A stretch of DNA of 64,000 nt. Source: CBDCXF01 sp965223755. GTDB lineage: Bacteria > Acidobacteriota > Thermoanaerobaculia > Multivoradales > JAHEKO01. Within the stretch, counting starts at the first letter, position 1. Every line of letters begins with the position of its first letter. The stretch is taken from NCBI GenBank assembly GCA_965223755.1, contig CBDCXF010000001.1:682001-746000 (forward strand), in the 5' to 3' direction. The notes under the pieces were generated by a model. The model did not search any database. It was not told where the DNA came from and worked only from the letters and a program-made list of their open reading frames with translations. Below are positions 38,186 to 48,300 of the stretch, in pieces. Both the position numbers and the translations under genes were made by a program.

Positions 38186-39364
38186 ATGGAACGGTTGAGA
38201 CTCACCACCGCCGGCGAAAGCCATGGACCGGGTGCGACCGCGGTTCTCGACGGAATGCCGTCCGGCGTTCCCCTCGACCCGGACAAGATCGCCCGCCAAC
38301 TCGCCCGCCGTCAGCACGGCTATGGGCGTGGCGCGCGCATGAAGATTGAAAGCGACGCTTTCGAGTTTCGCGGCGGCGTCCGCAACGGGATCAGCCTCGG
38401 CTCCCCAATTTGCATCTGGATCGCCAACCAGGACTACCGCAATTGGCGACAGATCATGGATCCGCTCGAAGTGGACCCGCGCCGGGTCGAGCAGCGGCGC
38501 GTGCACTCGCCGCGCCCCGGTCACGCCGATCTTGCCGGCGGCCTCAAGCACGGCGCCAGCGACCTCCGCAATGTGCTCGAAAGGGCGTCGGCCCGGGAAA
38601 CGGTGGCGCGTGTCGCTGCCGGCAGTTGCGCGCGCGCTTTGCTGGAAGAACTCGGCGTCGAAATCGCTAGCGGGATCGTCGCTCTGGGCGAGGTAGGTCG
38701 GGACCGCAAGACGCCCAACTGGGCCGATTTGTCGCAGATGGACGACGACTCCCCCTTGCGAGCCGCCTACCCCGAGGACGAGGAGGCAATGATTGCAGCC
38801 GTCGACGCAGCACAGGAGGAGGGCGACACACTCGGCGGAACCGCCACCGTCGTCGCCCACAACGTTCCAGCGGGTTTGGGCACCTACGCGCAGTGGGACC
38901 GTAAGCTGGACGCAGCTCTGTCGCAGGCGGTGATGTCGGTACCCGCGGTCAAGGCGGTCGCGATCGGCGATGGGGTGGCCAATGCTGCCCGCCCGGGCAG
39001 CCAAGTGCACGACGCCATCACGGGAGTCGCGGATGCCAGAGTCGAGCGCAGTGACAACCGCGCCGGTGGCCTAGAAGGTGGCGTCACCAACGGCGAGGAT
39101 ATCGTCGTCACCCTCTACATGAAGCCCATTTCCACCCTGCGCAAGGGCATGCCTTCCATCGACCTGGATACAGGCGAGGCCAGGCTGTCGCAGTACGAGC
39201 GTAGCGATGTCACCGCCCTTCCCGCTGCCGCGGTGATCGCCGAAGCGATGGTGGCGTTGGTGCTCGCTGACGCCTTGCTGATCAAATGCGGCGGGGATTC
39301 ACTCGCCGAAGTGCGTACGCATCTGGAAGCCACGCAACTGCAGCAGCAGGAATGGTTGCCCTAG
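38186..39364 (+). CDS. aroC: Chorismate synthase
   Basis: 392 residues, full length. Signatures are TTAGESHGPG at the start, RPGHADLAGGLKHGASDLRN (the FMN and substrate region) and ERSDNRAGGLEGGVTNGEDI. It makes chorismate from EPSP with reduced FMN. It begins one base after the thioesterase stop and probably shares its transcript. The gene converges on the EamA transporter with a 35-base gap in which I see no clear hairpin. Confidence 0.96.
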   Translation: MERLRLTTAGESHGPGATAVLDGMPSGVPLDPDKIARQLARRQHGYGRGARMKIESDAFEFRGGVRNGISLGSPICIWIANQDYRNWRQIMDPLEVDPRRVEQRRVHSPRPGHADLAGGLKHGASDLRNVLERASARETVARVAAGSCARALLEELGVEIASGIVALGEVGRDRKTPNWADLSQMDDDSPLRAAYPEDEEAMIAAVDAAQEEGDTLGGTATVVAHNVPAGLGTYAQWDRKLDAALSQAVMSVPAVKAVAIGDGVANAARPGSQVHDAITGVADARVERSDNRAGGLEGGVTNGEDIVVTLYMKPISTLRKGMPSIDLDTGEARLSQYERSDVTALPAAAVIAEAMVALVLADALLIKCGGDSLAEVRTHLEATQLQQQEWLP

Positions 39365-39399
39365 GGCTGTTCCTATCTTCAGCAAACAGTCTCTGGAAC

Positions 39400-40305
39400 T
39401 CAAGAAAACCAGATCAAGACCACGCCCAAGGTCATCACGGCGCAGGCCGCGACCTTCGCCCCTGTGATCTCCTCGCTAAAGATGACGGCCCCCAGGAGCA
39501 GTGCCAAGATGGTGTTGACGCCGCGCTTGATGCTCTCCACCAAAGCCACCATCGCCACCTGCACGGCGCTCAGTTGAAAGGCCAAAGCGACCGAACTCGC
39601 CACTGCCGCACCGATCACGACCCCCCAACTTCCTTTTTGCGGCATCGACTGCCCCAGCCGTCCCTTCCATGCCAGCATCGCGAACGCTCCCATGGCAACG
39701 CCGAGGTTCATGACCAGCGCGTGCATGGCGATCTTGCCGAAGTCGCCTCCGGAAGCAGAGAGGTATCTCAATGCGACTTTGTCGAGCGGCCCGGCCACCG
39801 CCCAAGCGAGCGAAGTCAGCACCATCAGCGGCACGCCGGGCTCGGTCTTGAGCAGCGCCCAGAACGATCTCCTCTCGCCATTGCTCGGGATCGATATTCG
39901 CGCCAGCCACCAAGCCCCCCCGGTGACGACGAGAATGCCCAGCGTCTTCCACATGCCGGGCCACTCACCGAGGGTGAAAATCGCCGCCACCGCGGTAAAC
40001 ACCGGCGTGAGAGACAGCAGTGGAATGGTGACCGAGAGCGGCGATCTCTTGACCGCCTCGATGAAGGCCAAATTGGCGATCAGTTGCAGACCGACGGCAA
40101 CCAAAGTCGGTGTCCAGTAGCCCGTGTCGATTTTCCATTCGGACTGCTTGAGCACCCAGACGGCAAAGAATGGTAGCGCTCCCAAGGTCAGCCACAGCAG
40201 TGCTGCCAGCGAACTCATCCCCTTCGCCATCAGTTTGCGTAGCGCATCGAGCGTCGCATAGGCGACCCCGGCACCGACAATCAACAACAAGGCAAAAACA
40301 GTCAC
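39400..40305 (-). CDS. EamA/DMT-superfamily transporter
   Basis: 301 residues, about ten predicted membrane helices in two EamA halves. The first half has MSSLAALLWLTLGALPFFAV and the SPLSVTIPLLSLTPVFTAVA repeat signature. The second has VALVESIKRGVNTILALLLG and ends in VAACAVMTLGVVLIWF. The family exports metabolites such as amino acids or nucleosides; the substrate cannot be named. It appears to be transcribed alone, with the M23 gene ending 57 bases upstream of its start. Confidence 0.85.
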   Translation of the reverse strand: MTVFALLLIVGAGVAYATLDALRKLMAKGMSSLAALLWLTLGALPFFAVWVLKQSEWKIDTGYWTPTLVAVGLQLIANLAFIEAVKRSPLSVTIPLLSLTPVFTAVAAIFTLGEWPGMWKTLGILVVTGGAWWLARISIPSNGERRSFWALLKTEPGVPLMVLTSLAWAVAGPLDKVALRYLSASGGDFGKIAMHALVMNLGVAMGAFAMLAWKGRLGQSMPQKGSWGVVIGAAVASSVALAFQLSAVQVAMVALVESIKRGVNTILALLLGAVIFSEEITGAKVAACAVMTLGVVLIWFS

Positions 40306-40361
40306 AGGTGTCTTCTAGTTGGTAGTCCGCTGTTCAGGTCCTACCTGATAGCCCCGCCACC

Positions 40362-41414
40362 TTAGCGCCTGAGGGCGTAAGGCATTGCATCATAATCGGA
40401 AGCCCGCTGCGCCGAGCCGCGGGCCCGCCACGCTTCCTCACCTACCCAGGTGTAGTCCAGGACGTAGAACTTGGGGTCGACTGGAATCCAGGCCTCAGAT
40501 ACCGGTTTACTGCGATCCCGCCAACGCAGCTCGTAGTAAAGACCGGGATGCGGCGGCAATCCCGAGTCGCCGCTGTCGGCCACCCAGTCGCCACGCCGCA
40601 CTCTCTCCCCACGGTTGACCCGGATACGGCCGCAGTGTCCGAGCACGCTGATGAAGCGCTCGCCGTGGCGAATGACCACGATGCGCCCAAAGCGTTGCCA
40701 TCCGCCAGCGCGGGAGCGAAACTGCCCCGTAAAGGCGACGCGGCCATCAGCCGGCGCGATCACTCGACCGCCGGGTCTCGCCGCAATCAAGATGCCCGAT
40801 TGAAATCCGACCGTGTTGGTGACCGGGTCGACGCGATTGCCGAAGTCGGCGCTCACCGTCATGCGCTCGGCGCGCAATGGCAGCAGAGTCGGGGTAGACG
40901 CGAGCTGATTCGAATTTTCGCCAAGGATCTCTTCCAAGGCGGTGAGTTCGGCGTCCCAGCGTTCCACACTAAAACGCACCGCCCGCTCCCTGCTGGCGCG
41001 GGTTTGACTTAGATCGCTGAAGATCGATGAACGGGAAAGGCGCGATGGCGTCACTTGGCTGCCGCCCCGCGCCCGGGGAGCTTCGAGTCCAACCGCCTCC
41101 CGAAGACGACTGGCCTCCGACAGGCCGGCGGCAACCCTGCCCTCAATCGCGCCCAACGCTTGCACTTGAGAATCGAGCCTGCGACCCAACAGCCCGCGCT
41201 GGGTGCTCAAAGTCTGAAATTGCCCCCTCTGCAGCCATCCTCTAATCGCTTGCGGGGTGGCGAACAAACCGGCTACGGCCGAGACCAACACCACCGCGGT
41301 TAGGACTAGAGTCAAAACGAGCCGAGACCCAGTCACTCGGTGCCACCCACCACCCGGCCGAATCCAAACCAATGCTGGGTAGCTGTCGACTGCGGGGTGG
41401 CGTTGACCGGGCAC
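40362..41414 (-). CDS. M23/LytM-domain protein lacking zinc ligands
   Basis: 350 residues. One N-terminal membrane helix (LVLTLVLTAVVLVSAVAGLF) is followed by a coiled-coil-prone stretch (FQTLSTQRGLLGRRLDSQVQ onward) and a C-terminal M23-type beta domain. Family landmarks are visible (ADFGNRVDPVTN, VIAPADGRVAFTG, YELRW), but the usual H-x-G-x-D is replaced by QSGILI and the terminal H-L-H by LYYEL. Only one His (VLGHCGRI) stays near a ligand position. It is probably a non-catalytic LytM factor that would activate an amidase, like EnvC or NlpD. It follows suhB by 38 bases containing a repeat. Confidence 0.78.
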   Translation of the reverse strand: MPGQRHPAVDSYPALVWIRPGGGWHRVTGSRLVLTLVLTAVVLVSAVAGLFATPQAIRGWLQRGQFQTLSTQRGLLGRRLDSQVQALGAIEGRVAAGLSEASRLREAVGLEAPRARGGSQVTPSRLSRSSIFSDLSQTRASRERAVRFSVERWDAELTALEEILGENSNQLASTPTLLPLRAERMTVSADFGNRVDPVTNTVGFQSGILIAARPGGRVIAPADGRVAFTGQFRSRAGGWQRFGRIVVIRHGERFISVLGHCGRIRVNRGERVRRGDWVADSGDSGLPPHPGLYYELRWRDRSKPVSEAWIPVDPKFYVLDYTWVGEEAWRARGSAQRASDYDAMPYALRR

Positions 41415-41420
41415 GGGGAA

Positions 41421-41473
41421 TGGTGGTTCGTGCTAGTGGTTAGTGGATAGTGCTAGTGGCTAGTGTTCGTGGA
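41421..41473. repeat. TAGTGG-type repeat, copy D
   Basis: TGCTAGTGGTTAGTGG, ATAGTGCTAGTGGCTAGTG and related units between suhB and the M23-domain gene. On the minus strand it encodes the final residues of SuhB (STNTSH) and its stop, just as copy C does for the gene at 30678. Confidence 0.8.
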
Positions 41474-42292
41474 TGGTTTACCCTGCAACAGTTCTTCCAG
41501 GGTCGCTTCGCCGCCCAGTTCGTCCATCACTTCCAGAAGCCCGGCCCAGGTGCCGGGAGCTCCGGCAATGACGCTGCCTCGACTCAAGATGTCAGCTTCG
41601 CCATCCAGGTTGGTGATACGCCCGCCGGCTTCCAGCAAGATCACCTGCCCGGCCGCCAGGTCCCAAGGCGACAGGCGAAACTCGAAAAATCCATCATAGG
41701 TTCCAGTGGCGGTGTAGGCGAGATCCAATGCCGCGGCGCCGGTGCGACGGACCGCTCGGGCATGGCGAAAAACCGACGCAAAGCCGCGCAGATAAAGCTC
41801 CAGTGCGTCTTTGGCCTTGAACGGAAACCCGGTGGCGAGAAAAGCTCCGTCGAGGCCGTCGCGGTCGGAGACGTGAATGGGCCGGCCGTCGCAAAATGCG
41901 CCGCTCCCCGCCACCGCAGAGAATGTCTTCTCCATCATCGGTTCGACGATGACCCCCACGACCGGCTGCCGATTCTTCAGGCAAGCGATAGAAACCGCCC
42001 ACACCGGCAGACCATGCAGGAAGTTGGTGGTGCCGTCGAGCGGATCCACCACCCAAACGTACTCGGCTCCGTCGAGGCCACTCCACCCCGCTTCTTCCGA
42101 CAGCACACTGTGCTCGGGATGGCGCTCGTTGAGCACTTTGAGAATCGCGGCCTCGCTGGCGTGATCCGCCTCGGTGACGAAATCGTTGACGCTCTTGGCC
42201 TCGACGCCGAGACCGACGCGACCGAAATGGGAGCGCAAGACCTCGCAGGCCGCCCGCGAAGCTTCGAGCGCGGTCTGCAGAATTTCGTTCAT
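41453..42292 (-). CDS. suhB: Inositol monophosphatase family protein
   Basis: 279 residues from the ATG at 42292 (MNEILQTALEASRAA); the frame is open to 42340 inside pyrC. Metal motifs are SEEAG (Glu), WVVDPLDGTTNFLHGLP and the second-half SPWDLAAGQVILLEAGG. The family hydrolyses inositol-1-phosphate and similar substrates; E. coli SuhB also joins rRNA antitermination complexes. The C-terminal residues STNTSH derive from a repeat and are probably not functional. It starts 7 bases after pyrC, so it is part of the pyr operon. Confidence 0.9.
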   Translation of the reverse strand: MNEILQTALEASRAACEVLRSHFGRVGLGVEAKSVNDFVTEADHASEAAILKVLNERHPEHSVLSEEAGWSGLDGAEYVWVVDPLDGTTNFLHGLPVWAVSIACLKNRQPVVGVIVEPMMEKTFSAVAGSGAFCDGRPIHVSDRDGLDGAFLATGFPFKAKDALELYLRGFASVFRHARAVRRTGAAALDLAYTATGTYDGFFEFRLSPWDLAAGQVILLEAGGRITNLDGEADILSRGSVIAGAPGTWAGLLEVMDELGGEATLEELLQGKPSTNTSH

Positions 42293-42299
42293 GAGGTCG

Positions 42300-43583
42300 T
42301 CAGTCGGTAGCGATTTGGCGTCCGGCCACGATGGTGCCAACCGGAGCGCCGGTCAGTTCCCAGCCGGCGAACGGCGAGTTCCGGCCGCGGCTGCGGAATC
42401 CATCTGGTTGTACGGTCACCGATCGCTCCAGGTCCAACAAGGTGAGGTCGCCGACCGAACCTTCCTCGAGGGTGCCACCCGGCAACTTGAGGATGCGCGC
42501 GGGCGCCGACGACAGCAACTCGACCATGCGGCTAAGGGCAATGGTATCCCCCCCCACTAAACGATCCAGGCAAAGCGACACCGTAGTCTCCAGCCCGACG
42601 ACTCCAAAGGGAGCGATGCTGAACTGGGCCGTCTTCTCGTCCTCATGGTGCGGAGCGTGGTCGCTGGCAATGGCATCGACATCGCCGTTGGCTAGACCGT
42701 TGAGTAGCGCTTCTCTGTCGGCGTCCGGACGCAGCGGCGGGTTCATCTTGGTGTCGGCATCGAAAGAAGCGGTGTCCACCGCCTCGTCGGTAAGCAGCAG
42801 ATGATGTGGTGTGACTTCGCAGGTCACGCGACGTCCGGCGTCTTTAGCGGCGACCACCATCGCCAGTGCTCGGGCCGTCGACAGGTGCGCGACGTGGTAA
42901 CGGCCGCCGAAGTCTTCGACCAAGATCAGATCGCGAGCGACCACGACATCTTCAGCGGCGCCGGGAATGCCGGGCAGTCCGAGGCGCGTCGAAACATCGC
43001 CTTCGTGCATTACCCCTTCGCCAGTGAGGTCCATATCTTGCGCGTGCTGGATCACCGGGATGTCGAAGTGCTCGGCATAGAGCAAAGCCCGGCGCATCAG
43101 CTCCGAGTTGGCGACCGGTAAGCCGTCATCGGAGATCGCAACCGCTCCGGCCTCGACCATCTCGGCGATCGCCGCCAGCTCCTCCCCCGCCAGTCCTTTG
43201 CTCACCGCACCGATCGGGTAGACCCGGGCGTAGCCGGCTCGTGCGGCCTGGCGCATGATGAGCTCGGTGATCGAGCGTTGGTCGTTGACCGGTTCGGTGT
43301 TGGCCATGCAGGCGACGGCCGTGAACCCACCGGCCGCAGCCGCCCGCGTCCCGCTTGCCACCGTCTCTTTGTACTCCTGCCCTGGCTCGCGCAGGTGTAC
43401 GTGGATGTCGATCATTCCAGGCGTGACGACCAGTCCGGAGGCATCCACCTCCTCCGCTCCATCGCTCGCGGCAATATGGTCGGAGACCTCGCGAATTTGA
43501 CCGTCTTCGATAAGAACGTCGGCCTGACCGTCAATTTCCGTGGCCGGATCGACGACCCGTCCGCCTCGAACTAGAAGCTTCAC
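42300..43583 (-). CDS. pyrC: Dihydroorotase
   Basis: 427 residues of the amidohydrolase fold, class I type. Zinc ligands are in DIHVHLREPGQE (H-x-H) and VIQHAQD, VAHLST supplies another His, and the catalytic Asp is in ASDHAPHHEDEK. It cyclises carbamoyl-aspartate to dihydroorotate. Its start overlaps the pyrB stop by four bases. Class I dihydroorotases encoded next to pyrB often form a complex with aspartate transcarbamoylase. Confidence 0.96.
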   Translation of the reverse strand: MKLLVRGGRVVDPATEIDGQADVLIEDGQIREVSDHIAASDGAEEVDASGLVVTPGMIDIHVHLREPGQEYKETVASGTRAAAAGGFTAVACMANTEPVNDQRSITELIMRQAARAGYARVYPIGAVSKGLAGEELAAIAEMVEAGAVAISDDGLPVANSELMRRALLYAEHFDIPVIQHAQDMDLTGEGVMHEGDVSTRLGLPGIPGAAEDVVVARDLILVEDFGGRYHVAHLSTARALAMVVAAKDAGRRVTCEVTPHHLLLTDEAVDTASFDADTKMNPPLRPDADREALLNGLANGDVDAIASDHAPHHEDEKTAQFSIAPFGVVGLETTVSLCLDRLVGGDTIALSRMVELLSSAPARILKLPGGTLEEGSVGDLTLLDLERSVTVQPDGFRSRGRNSPFAGWELTGAPVGTIVAGRQIATD

Positions 43584-44524
43584 TCGCCCTCCTGCGCGGC
43601 GCCGGACAGCAGGTAGAGCACCGCCATGCGTACCGCCACTCCGTTGCCGACTTGCTCCAAGATCACCGACTGGGGGCCGTCGGCGACATCGCTGGCGATC
43701 TCGACACCGCGGTTCATGGGTCCGGGATGCATGACCAGGGCATCGTCCTTGGCTCCCTTGAGACGCTCGCGGGTAAGACCGAAAACGTCGAAGTACTCGG
43801 CGTTGGACGGAAACAGAAAGCCGCCCTTGAGCCGTTCCTTCTGAATCCGCAGCATCATCACCACATCGGCGTCGGCGACCGCATCTTCAATGGTGTGGGC
43901 AACCCGGACGCCCAGTCGCTCGATTCCCACCGGCATCATCGTCCGCATTCCTCCCACCGTCACTTCGGCGCCGAGTTTGTTGAGCAAATGAATGTTGGAG
44001 CGCACCACGCGGCTGTGTTCGATGTCGCCGATGATCGAGACTCTGAGCCCCGCGATCTCGCCCTTCTTCTGCTGAATGGTGAGGGCGTCGAGCAAGGCTT
44101 GGGTCGGATGTTCGTGAGCGCCGTCACCGGCGTTGATGACGCCGGAATCCAGGATGCCGGCGAGCAGATGTGGCACTCCCGGATGCTGGTGCCGAATCAC
44201 GACCAAGTCGGGAGACATCGCCTCGAGGTTGAGAGCGGTATCGATCAGTCCCTCGCCCTTGGCCAGCGCCGACCCGGACGAAGAAAAATTGAGACCGTCG
44301 GCCGACAGGCGCTTTTCAGCGATTTCAAAACTGGAACGGGTGCGGGTGGACGGCTCGAAGAAAAGGTTGATGACCGTCTTGCCTCGCAGCGTCGGTACCT
44401 TCTTGATCGGCCGCTCCGCTACTTCACAAAAAGACTGAGCCGTTTTCAAGACCAGCCGGATTTCATCGGCCGAGAGGTCGCGAATGCCGAGCAGGTCCTT
44501 GCGGTTCCAGTTGATCGACTCCAC
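43580..44524 (-). CDS. pyrB: Aspartate carbamoyltransferase, catalytic chain
   Basis: 314 residues, full length. The carbamoyl-phosphate loop FEPSTRTRSSFE, the HPTQALLDALTI motif and the C-terminal MHPGPMNRGVEI substrate loop are intact. It makes N-carbamoyl-aspartate, the committed step of pyrimidine synthesis. No pyrI regulatory chain is present. It is flanked directly by pyrR (adjacent, no gap) and pyrC (four-base overlap). Regulation is therefore more likely through PyrR and the leader than through PyrI allostery. Confidence 0.97.
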   Translation of the reverse strand: MESINWNRKDLLGIRDLSADEIRLVLKTAQSFCEVAERPIKKVPTLRGKTVINLFFEPSTRTRSSFEIAEKRLSADGLNFSSSGSALAKGEGLIDTALNLEAMSPDLVVIRHQHPGVPHLLAGILDSGVINAGDGAHEHPTQALLDALTIQQKKGEIAGLRVSIIGDIEHSRVVRSNIHLLNKLGAEVTVGGMRTMMPVGIERLGVRVAHTIEDAVADADVVMMLRIQKERLKGGFLFPSNAEYFDVFGLTRERLKGAKDDALVMHPGPMNRGVEIASDVADGPQSVILEQVGNGVAVRMAVLYLLSGAAQEGE

Positions 44525-45091
44525 TTACTCTTCCTCTCCGTCGTCCAGCGAACGTATAAACACACCTTCCCGGCCGTCATCGGTCTCGGCGAACATGACG
44601 TCGACCAGTTGCTTGGCGTTCACTTCCACTCGCTCACCCACCACGTCGGCCTGAATCGGCAGCTCCCTCCCGCCGCGGTCGATGAGCACCGCCAGCCGCA
44701 CCGCGTTGGGCCGTCCGTAGTCCATCAGGGCGTCGAGCGCAGCGCGAATCGTGCGCCCTGTAAACAGCACATCGTCACAAAGAACCACCGTTAGTCCTTG
44801 CAACTGCTCGCCGGGAATCGAAGTGGACCGCACCACCGGCTGCGGCGCGATGGTCGACAGGTCGTCGCGATAGAGGGTGATGTCGAGCGTCCCGATCGGG
44901 ACCTCGCGCCCCTCCATCTCGCTCATTTCGGCGGCCAAGGCCTCGGCCAAAGGGACGCCGCGAGTACGAATGCCGACCAGCAGCAGACCGGCCGTACCCC
45001 GGTGCTGCTCCACCAACTCACCCGCCATACGGCGGATCACCCGGCGAAGATGCGCCGCATCGTGAATCTGTCGCGAGTTTTGAACCATCAA
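44525..45091 (-). CDS. pyrR: PyrR bifunctional regulator / uracil phosphoribosyltransferase
   Basis: 188 residues from a TTG at 45091 (or 187 from the ATG at 45088). The PRTase fold has the PRPP loop VVLCDDVLFTGRTIRAALD and the PyrR-type GIRTRGVPLAEALA and LIDRGGRELPI segments. In Firmicutes it binds pyr mRNA and promotes attenuation; in some other phyla it acts at the translational level. It is first in pyrR-pyrB-pyrC-suhB. A good sigma-70-like promoter lies about 85 bases upstream, leaving a leader of about 75-80 bases in which I do not find a complete Bacillus-type anti-antiterminator. Confidence 0.93.
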   Translation of the reverse strand: MMVQNSRQIHDAAHLRRVIRRMAGELVEQHRGTAGLLLVGIRTRGVPLAEALAAEMSEMEGREVPIGTLDITLYRDDLSTIAPQPVVRSTSIPGEQLQGLTVVLCDDVLFTGRTIRAALDALMDYGRPNAVRLAVLIDRGGRELPIQADVVGERVEVNAKQLVDVMFAETDDGREGVFIRSLDDGEEE

Positions 45092-45175
45092 ATGCCAATC
45101 CGCAAGCAGCTAGTCCGGCAGCCGAAATCCGCGGTCGATGGCACTCGTCGGTGGAGTTGTGAATCGACCTGAGGG

Positions 45176-45204
45176 ATCGTATTGCGAGGCCGTCCACCTG
45201 TCAA
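45176..45204 (-). promoter_or_regulatory. Predicted promoter of the pyr operon
   Basis: On the minus strand TTGACA, a 17-base spacer and TACGAT form a near-consensus -35/-10 pair. Transcription would begin near 45169, giving a leader of about 78 bases to pyrR. It is the best sigma-70-like match I noticed in the window. Confidence 0.65.
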
Positions 45205-45286
45205 CGTTGGAGCCCAAATCGACGGTACGCGGCTAAAGCGTCCTCCAAAGAGGTCAAGTCGAGTCGACCTCGGACCACAATATGTT

Positions 45287-45341
45287 GTAGATCTACCAGG
45301 AAGCAGCACAATCTGTGCTACATTTCTCTCCCGGAAGAGAG
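45287..45341. promoter_or_regulatory. Cluster of palindromes before smc
   Basis: Three short inverted repeats precede smc: GTAGATCTAC at 45287-45296, AGCACA-ATC-TGTGCT at 45305-45319, and CTCTC-CCGGAA-GAGAG at 45326-45341. The last covers the Shine-Dalgarno-like GGAAGAGAG of smc. The first two could be operators for the divergent pyr/smc region, and the last could lower translation initiation. Confidence 0.4.
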
Positions 45342-45346
45342 TCCGT

Positions 45347-48300
45347 ATGCTCAAACTCGAAACTCTGGAAATTTCCGGGTTCAAGTCCTTCGTTGATCCC
45401 GTTGATCTGACGTTTTCCAACTCCATTACCGGGGTTGTCGGCCCCAATGGCTGCGGCAAGAGCAACGTCGCCGATGCCGTCACATGGGTGCTCGGAGAAC
45501 GCAGCGCCAAGGCCCTGCGCGCCGACGTTATGGACGACGTCATTTTCGCCGGCGCCGCCGGCCGCAAGCCGTTGGGCATGGCCGAAGTCACCTTGGAACT
45601 CGCCACCGATCCGGCCTTTCCCCACTCTCAGGAAGGCCGGCTGACCATCGGGCGACGGGTCTACCGAGACGGCGACAGCACCTTCCTGATCAATGGCAAG
45701 GCCGGCCGTCTCAAAGACATCAAAGATTTGCTTGCCGGAACCGGACTCGGCCTGCGCGCCTATTCGGTTATCGAGCAGGGCAAGATCGACCTCATCCTTT
45801 CGGGCAAACCGCAAGAACGCCGCCGTCTCCTCGAAGAGGCCGCGGGGGTCACCAAATACCGCAACCGCCGCCACCTCACTCAACTCAAACTCGAAGAGGC
45901 TGTGGGCAACCTCAACCGCCTCGACGACATTGTCAGCGAAGTCGAACGTGGCATTCGCTCGCTCAAGCGCCAGGCGGGCGCGGCGCGGCGCTACAAGCAA
46001 CGCAAAATCGACCATGAGGAGCTTCTGCGCACCGTATTACACATGCGCGGTGCCAGCCTTCAGCAGCGCTTGGCGCAGACCGAACAGGAACTCGGCGCCT
46101 TGCAGGACACCGTGACTTCGTCGGCGGGCGACATCACCGGCCAGGAAGCCCGCGTTGCCGAGTTGCGCGAAGCAGCCGATCAACATGGACGCCAGGTCTC
46201 CGAGCACCACCGCGAAGAAGCCGAACTCGCCGCGGCCATCCAAGGCCGTCAGGAATTCCTGCAGGGGTCTAAGCGCACCATCGCAGAAATCGACGAACGC
46301 GTCGCCGCCAATCAGCGCCTCATCAAGCGCACCCGCGCCGAGGTTGACGAAATGGGCTCGCGTCTCAAGCAACTCGAGACCGTCCGAACTGAGACGTTGG
46401 CCGCGCGCAGTACCGCCACCGATCTGCTCACCAGCTCCGACGACCTGCTGTCGGGTGCCGAGAAGCTGGTCGCCCAAGAACAGGCCGCGGTCGAAGAATG
46501 CCGCGCCGCGCTTCTCGACGCATTCAGCACCCTGAGCGGCGAGCGCAATCGACTCAACAAGCAGAAGACGGAGCTCGAAAAGGGGCAGTTCCGTCTGCGT
46601 CGCGTACAGGAGGAACGGCAGCGGCGCAGCAAATTGCTCTCGGATGTCAGTTCCGAATTAAAGAAATCTGCTGGCGACGCGCAGAGCAATCGCGACGCTG
46701 AAGACCAACTGCGCCAGAAGCTCGAGCGAGAAGTCGAAGCGCGAAGTACGATCGAAGAGCGCGGAGCCCAACTGCGCTCCGAACGCAGCGACCTCGAGCG
46801 CCAGATTTCGCGGACTTCGGCCGCCCTCGAGTTCCTCATCGAAGCCAGTCAAGAGCAAGCCGGTCGCCGCGTCCGAATCGAAAACCGCCTAGAGCAGGCC
46901 GGAGTTTCCAACGCCAGCTTCCTCGCCGATCGCATCTCTGCGCGCAAAGGGTGGGAGCGCGCCGTGGATTTCTTCCTCGACCGTCTCGGCGACGCCCTGG
47001 TCAGCGATGAAGACAACGCCGACGACCTCGTCGCGGTGCTGGGATCGGGTGAAGGCAGCTCGGCCATCGTCCTCCCCTCGACCCGAGAGCACGCCGCCAT
47101 CGACGACAAGGCGATCCTGATGCCCCTCAGCGACGCCCTCGGACTCAAAGCGAATTTAGGAGCGGCTTTGCCCCCCGCATACCTGGTCAAGTCGTGGTCC
47201 GATGCCCGCCGCCTCGCGGAGGCACACCCCACTGCCGCCTTCCTCTGTCAAGACGGGCGCTGGCTACAAGGCCGAGTACTGCGGGTCCTGGGGGCCAAAG
47301 CGCAACCGGGCGCGATCGCGCGCGAGAAAGAACGGCAACAACTCGAAACCGAGCTGCCGCGCCTCAAGGTGCGGCTGGAAGACCTCGAAAGCAAGCTGAC
47401 CCAAGTCGACGAGGATCTGCAGGCCAATGCGGAAGCGACCCAGAATCTGCGCGGCGAACTCGAAGCCGCGCACAAGCGGGCCGCCGTCGCGGTTACCAAG
47501 GAAGAGGAAGCCCTCGGCACCAAGACGCGACTGACCTCCGAGGTCGCCGGCCTCGACAACGAGAAAGTTGAGGTCGAGCGAGAGATCCAGCGTTTACAAG
47601 ACTCCATTGACCAGCATCAAAAGCGCGTCACGGAGCTTGAAGAGCGCCACCAAAAAGCCGAGTCCGCCTTCGACAAGCAACAGGGCAACTTAGACCAGGC
47701 GCGCGAGAAACGCGAAGACACGCGCGCTTCCGGAGCCAGCCGGCGGGGCGCCCTCGACGTGGTCGTCGAACGGTTGATCGCCGCCGAACGCGAAATCGAG
47801 CGCCTCGGCCAGGATCGAGCCACCGCAGACGACCGCATCGGCGGCTGGAACGAAGAGGCAGCGGAGTTGGCCGCGCGCAAAGAACGCCTCCTCGCCGAAA
47901 TCCAGGAGACCGAAACCAAGTTGCAAGCTGCCCTTGAGCAAAAGGCCGAGCTGGAGAACCAGGGCGGGCAACTGCGCGACGCCTGGGAATCCGTTCGCCA
48001 GAATCTCAGTGAAGTCGAGCGGGAACTGGCCGGCGGCCGCACCAACATCGATCAACAGCGAGCCGCACTCGCCGATCAACGCGTACGCGAAGCCAGCCTG
48101 CGCGAACGGCTGGAGCACGTCCAAGCCGACCATCGTGAGCATTTCGGCGCCGACTTACCGGAAGAGCCGAGTCAGAGCGAAGAGCCGCTCGAGGAACTCG
48201 AGGAACAGCTCGAGTCTCTACGCTCGGTGCTCGAACGCATGGGGCCGGTCAACGAGCTGGCTGCCGAAGAACTCGAGGAGCAGCAAGAGCGCCACGGATT

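Noticed and set aside
43652..44794. 380-residue rightward open frame
   Set aside because: It is the antisense shadow of pyrB and pyrR in high-GC DNA; no recognisable domain, no ribosome site.
45182..45346. N-terminal extension of smc
   Set aside because: SMC proteins start at the MLKLETLEISGFKSF-type strand. The upstream 55 codons are unconserved and overlap the pyr promoter region.
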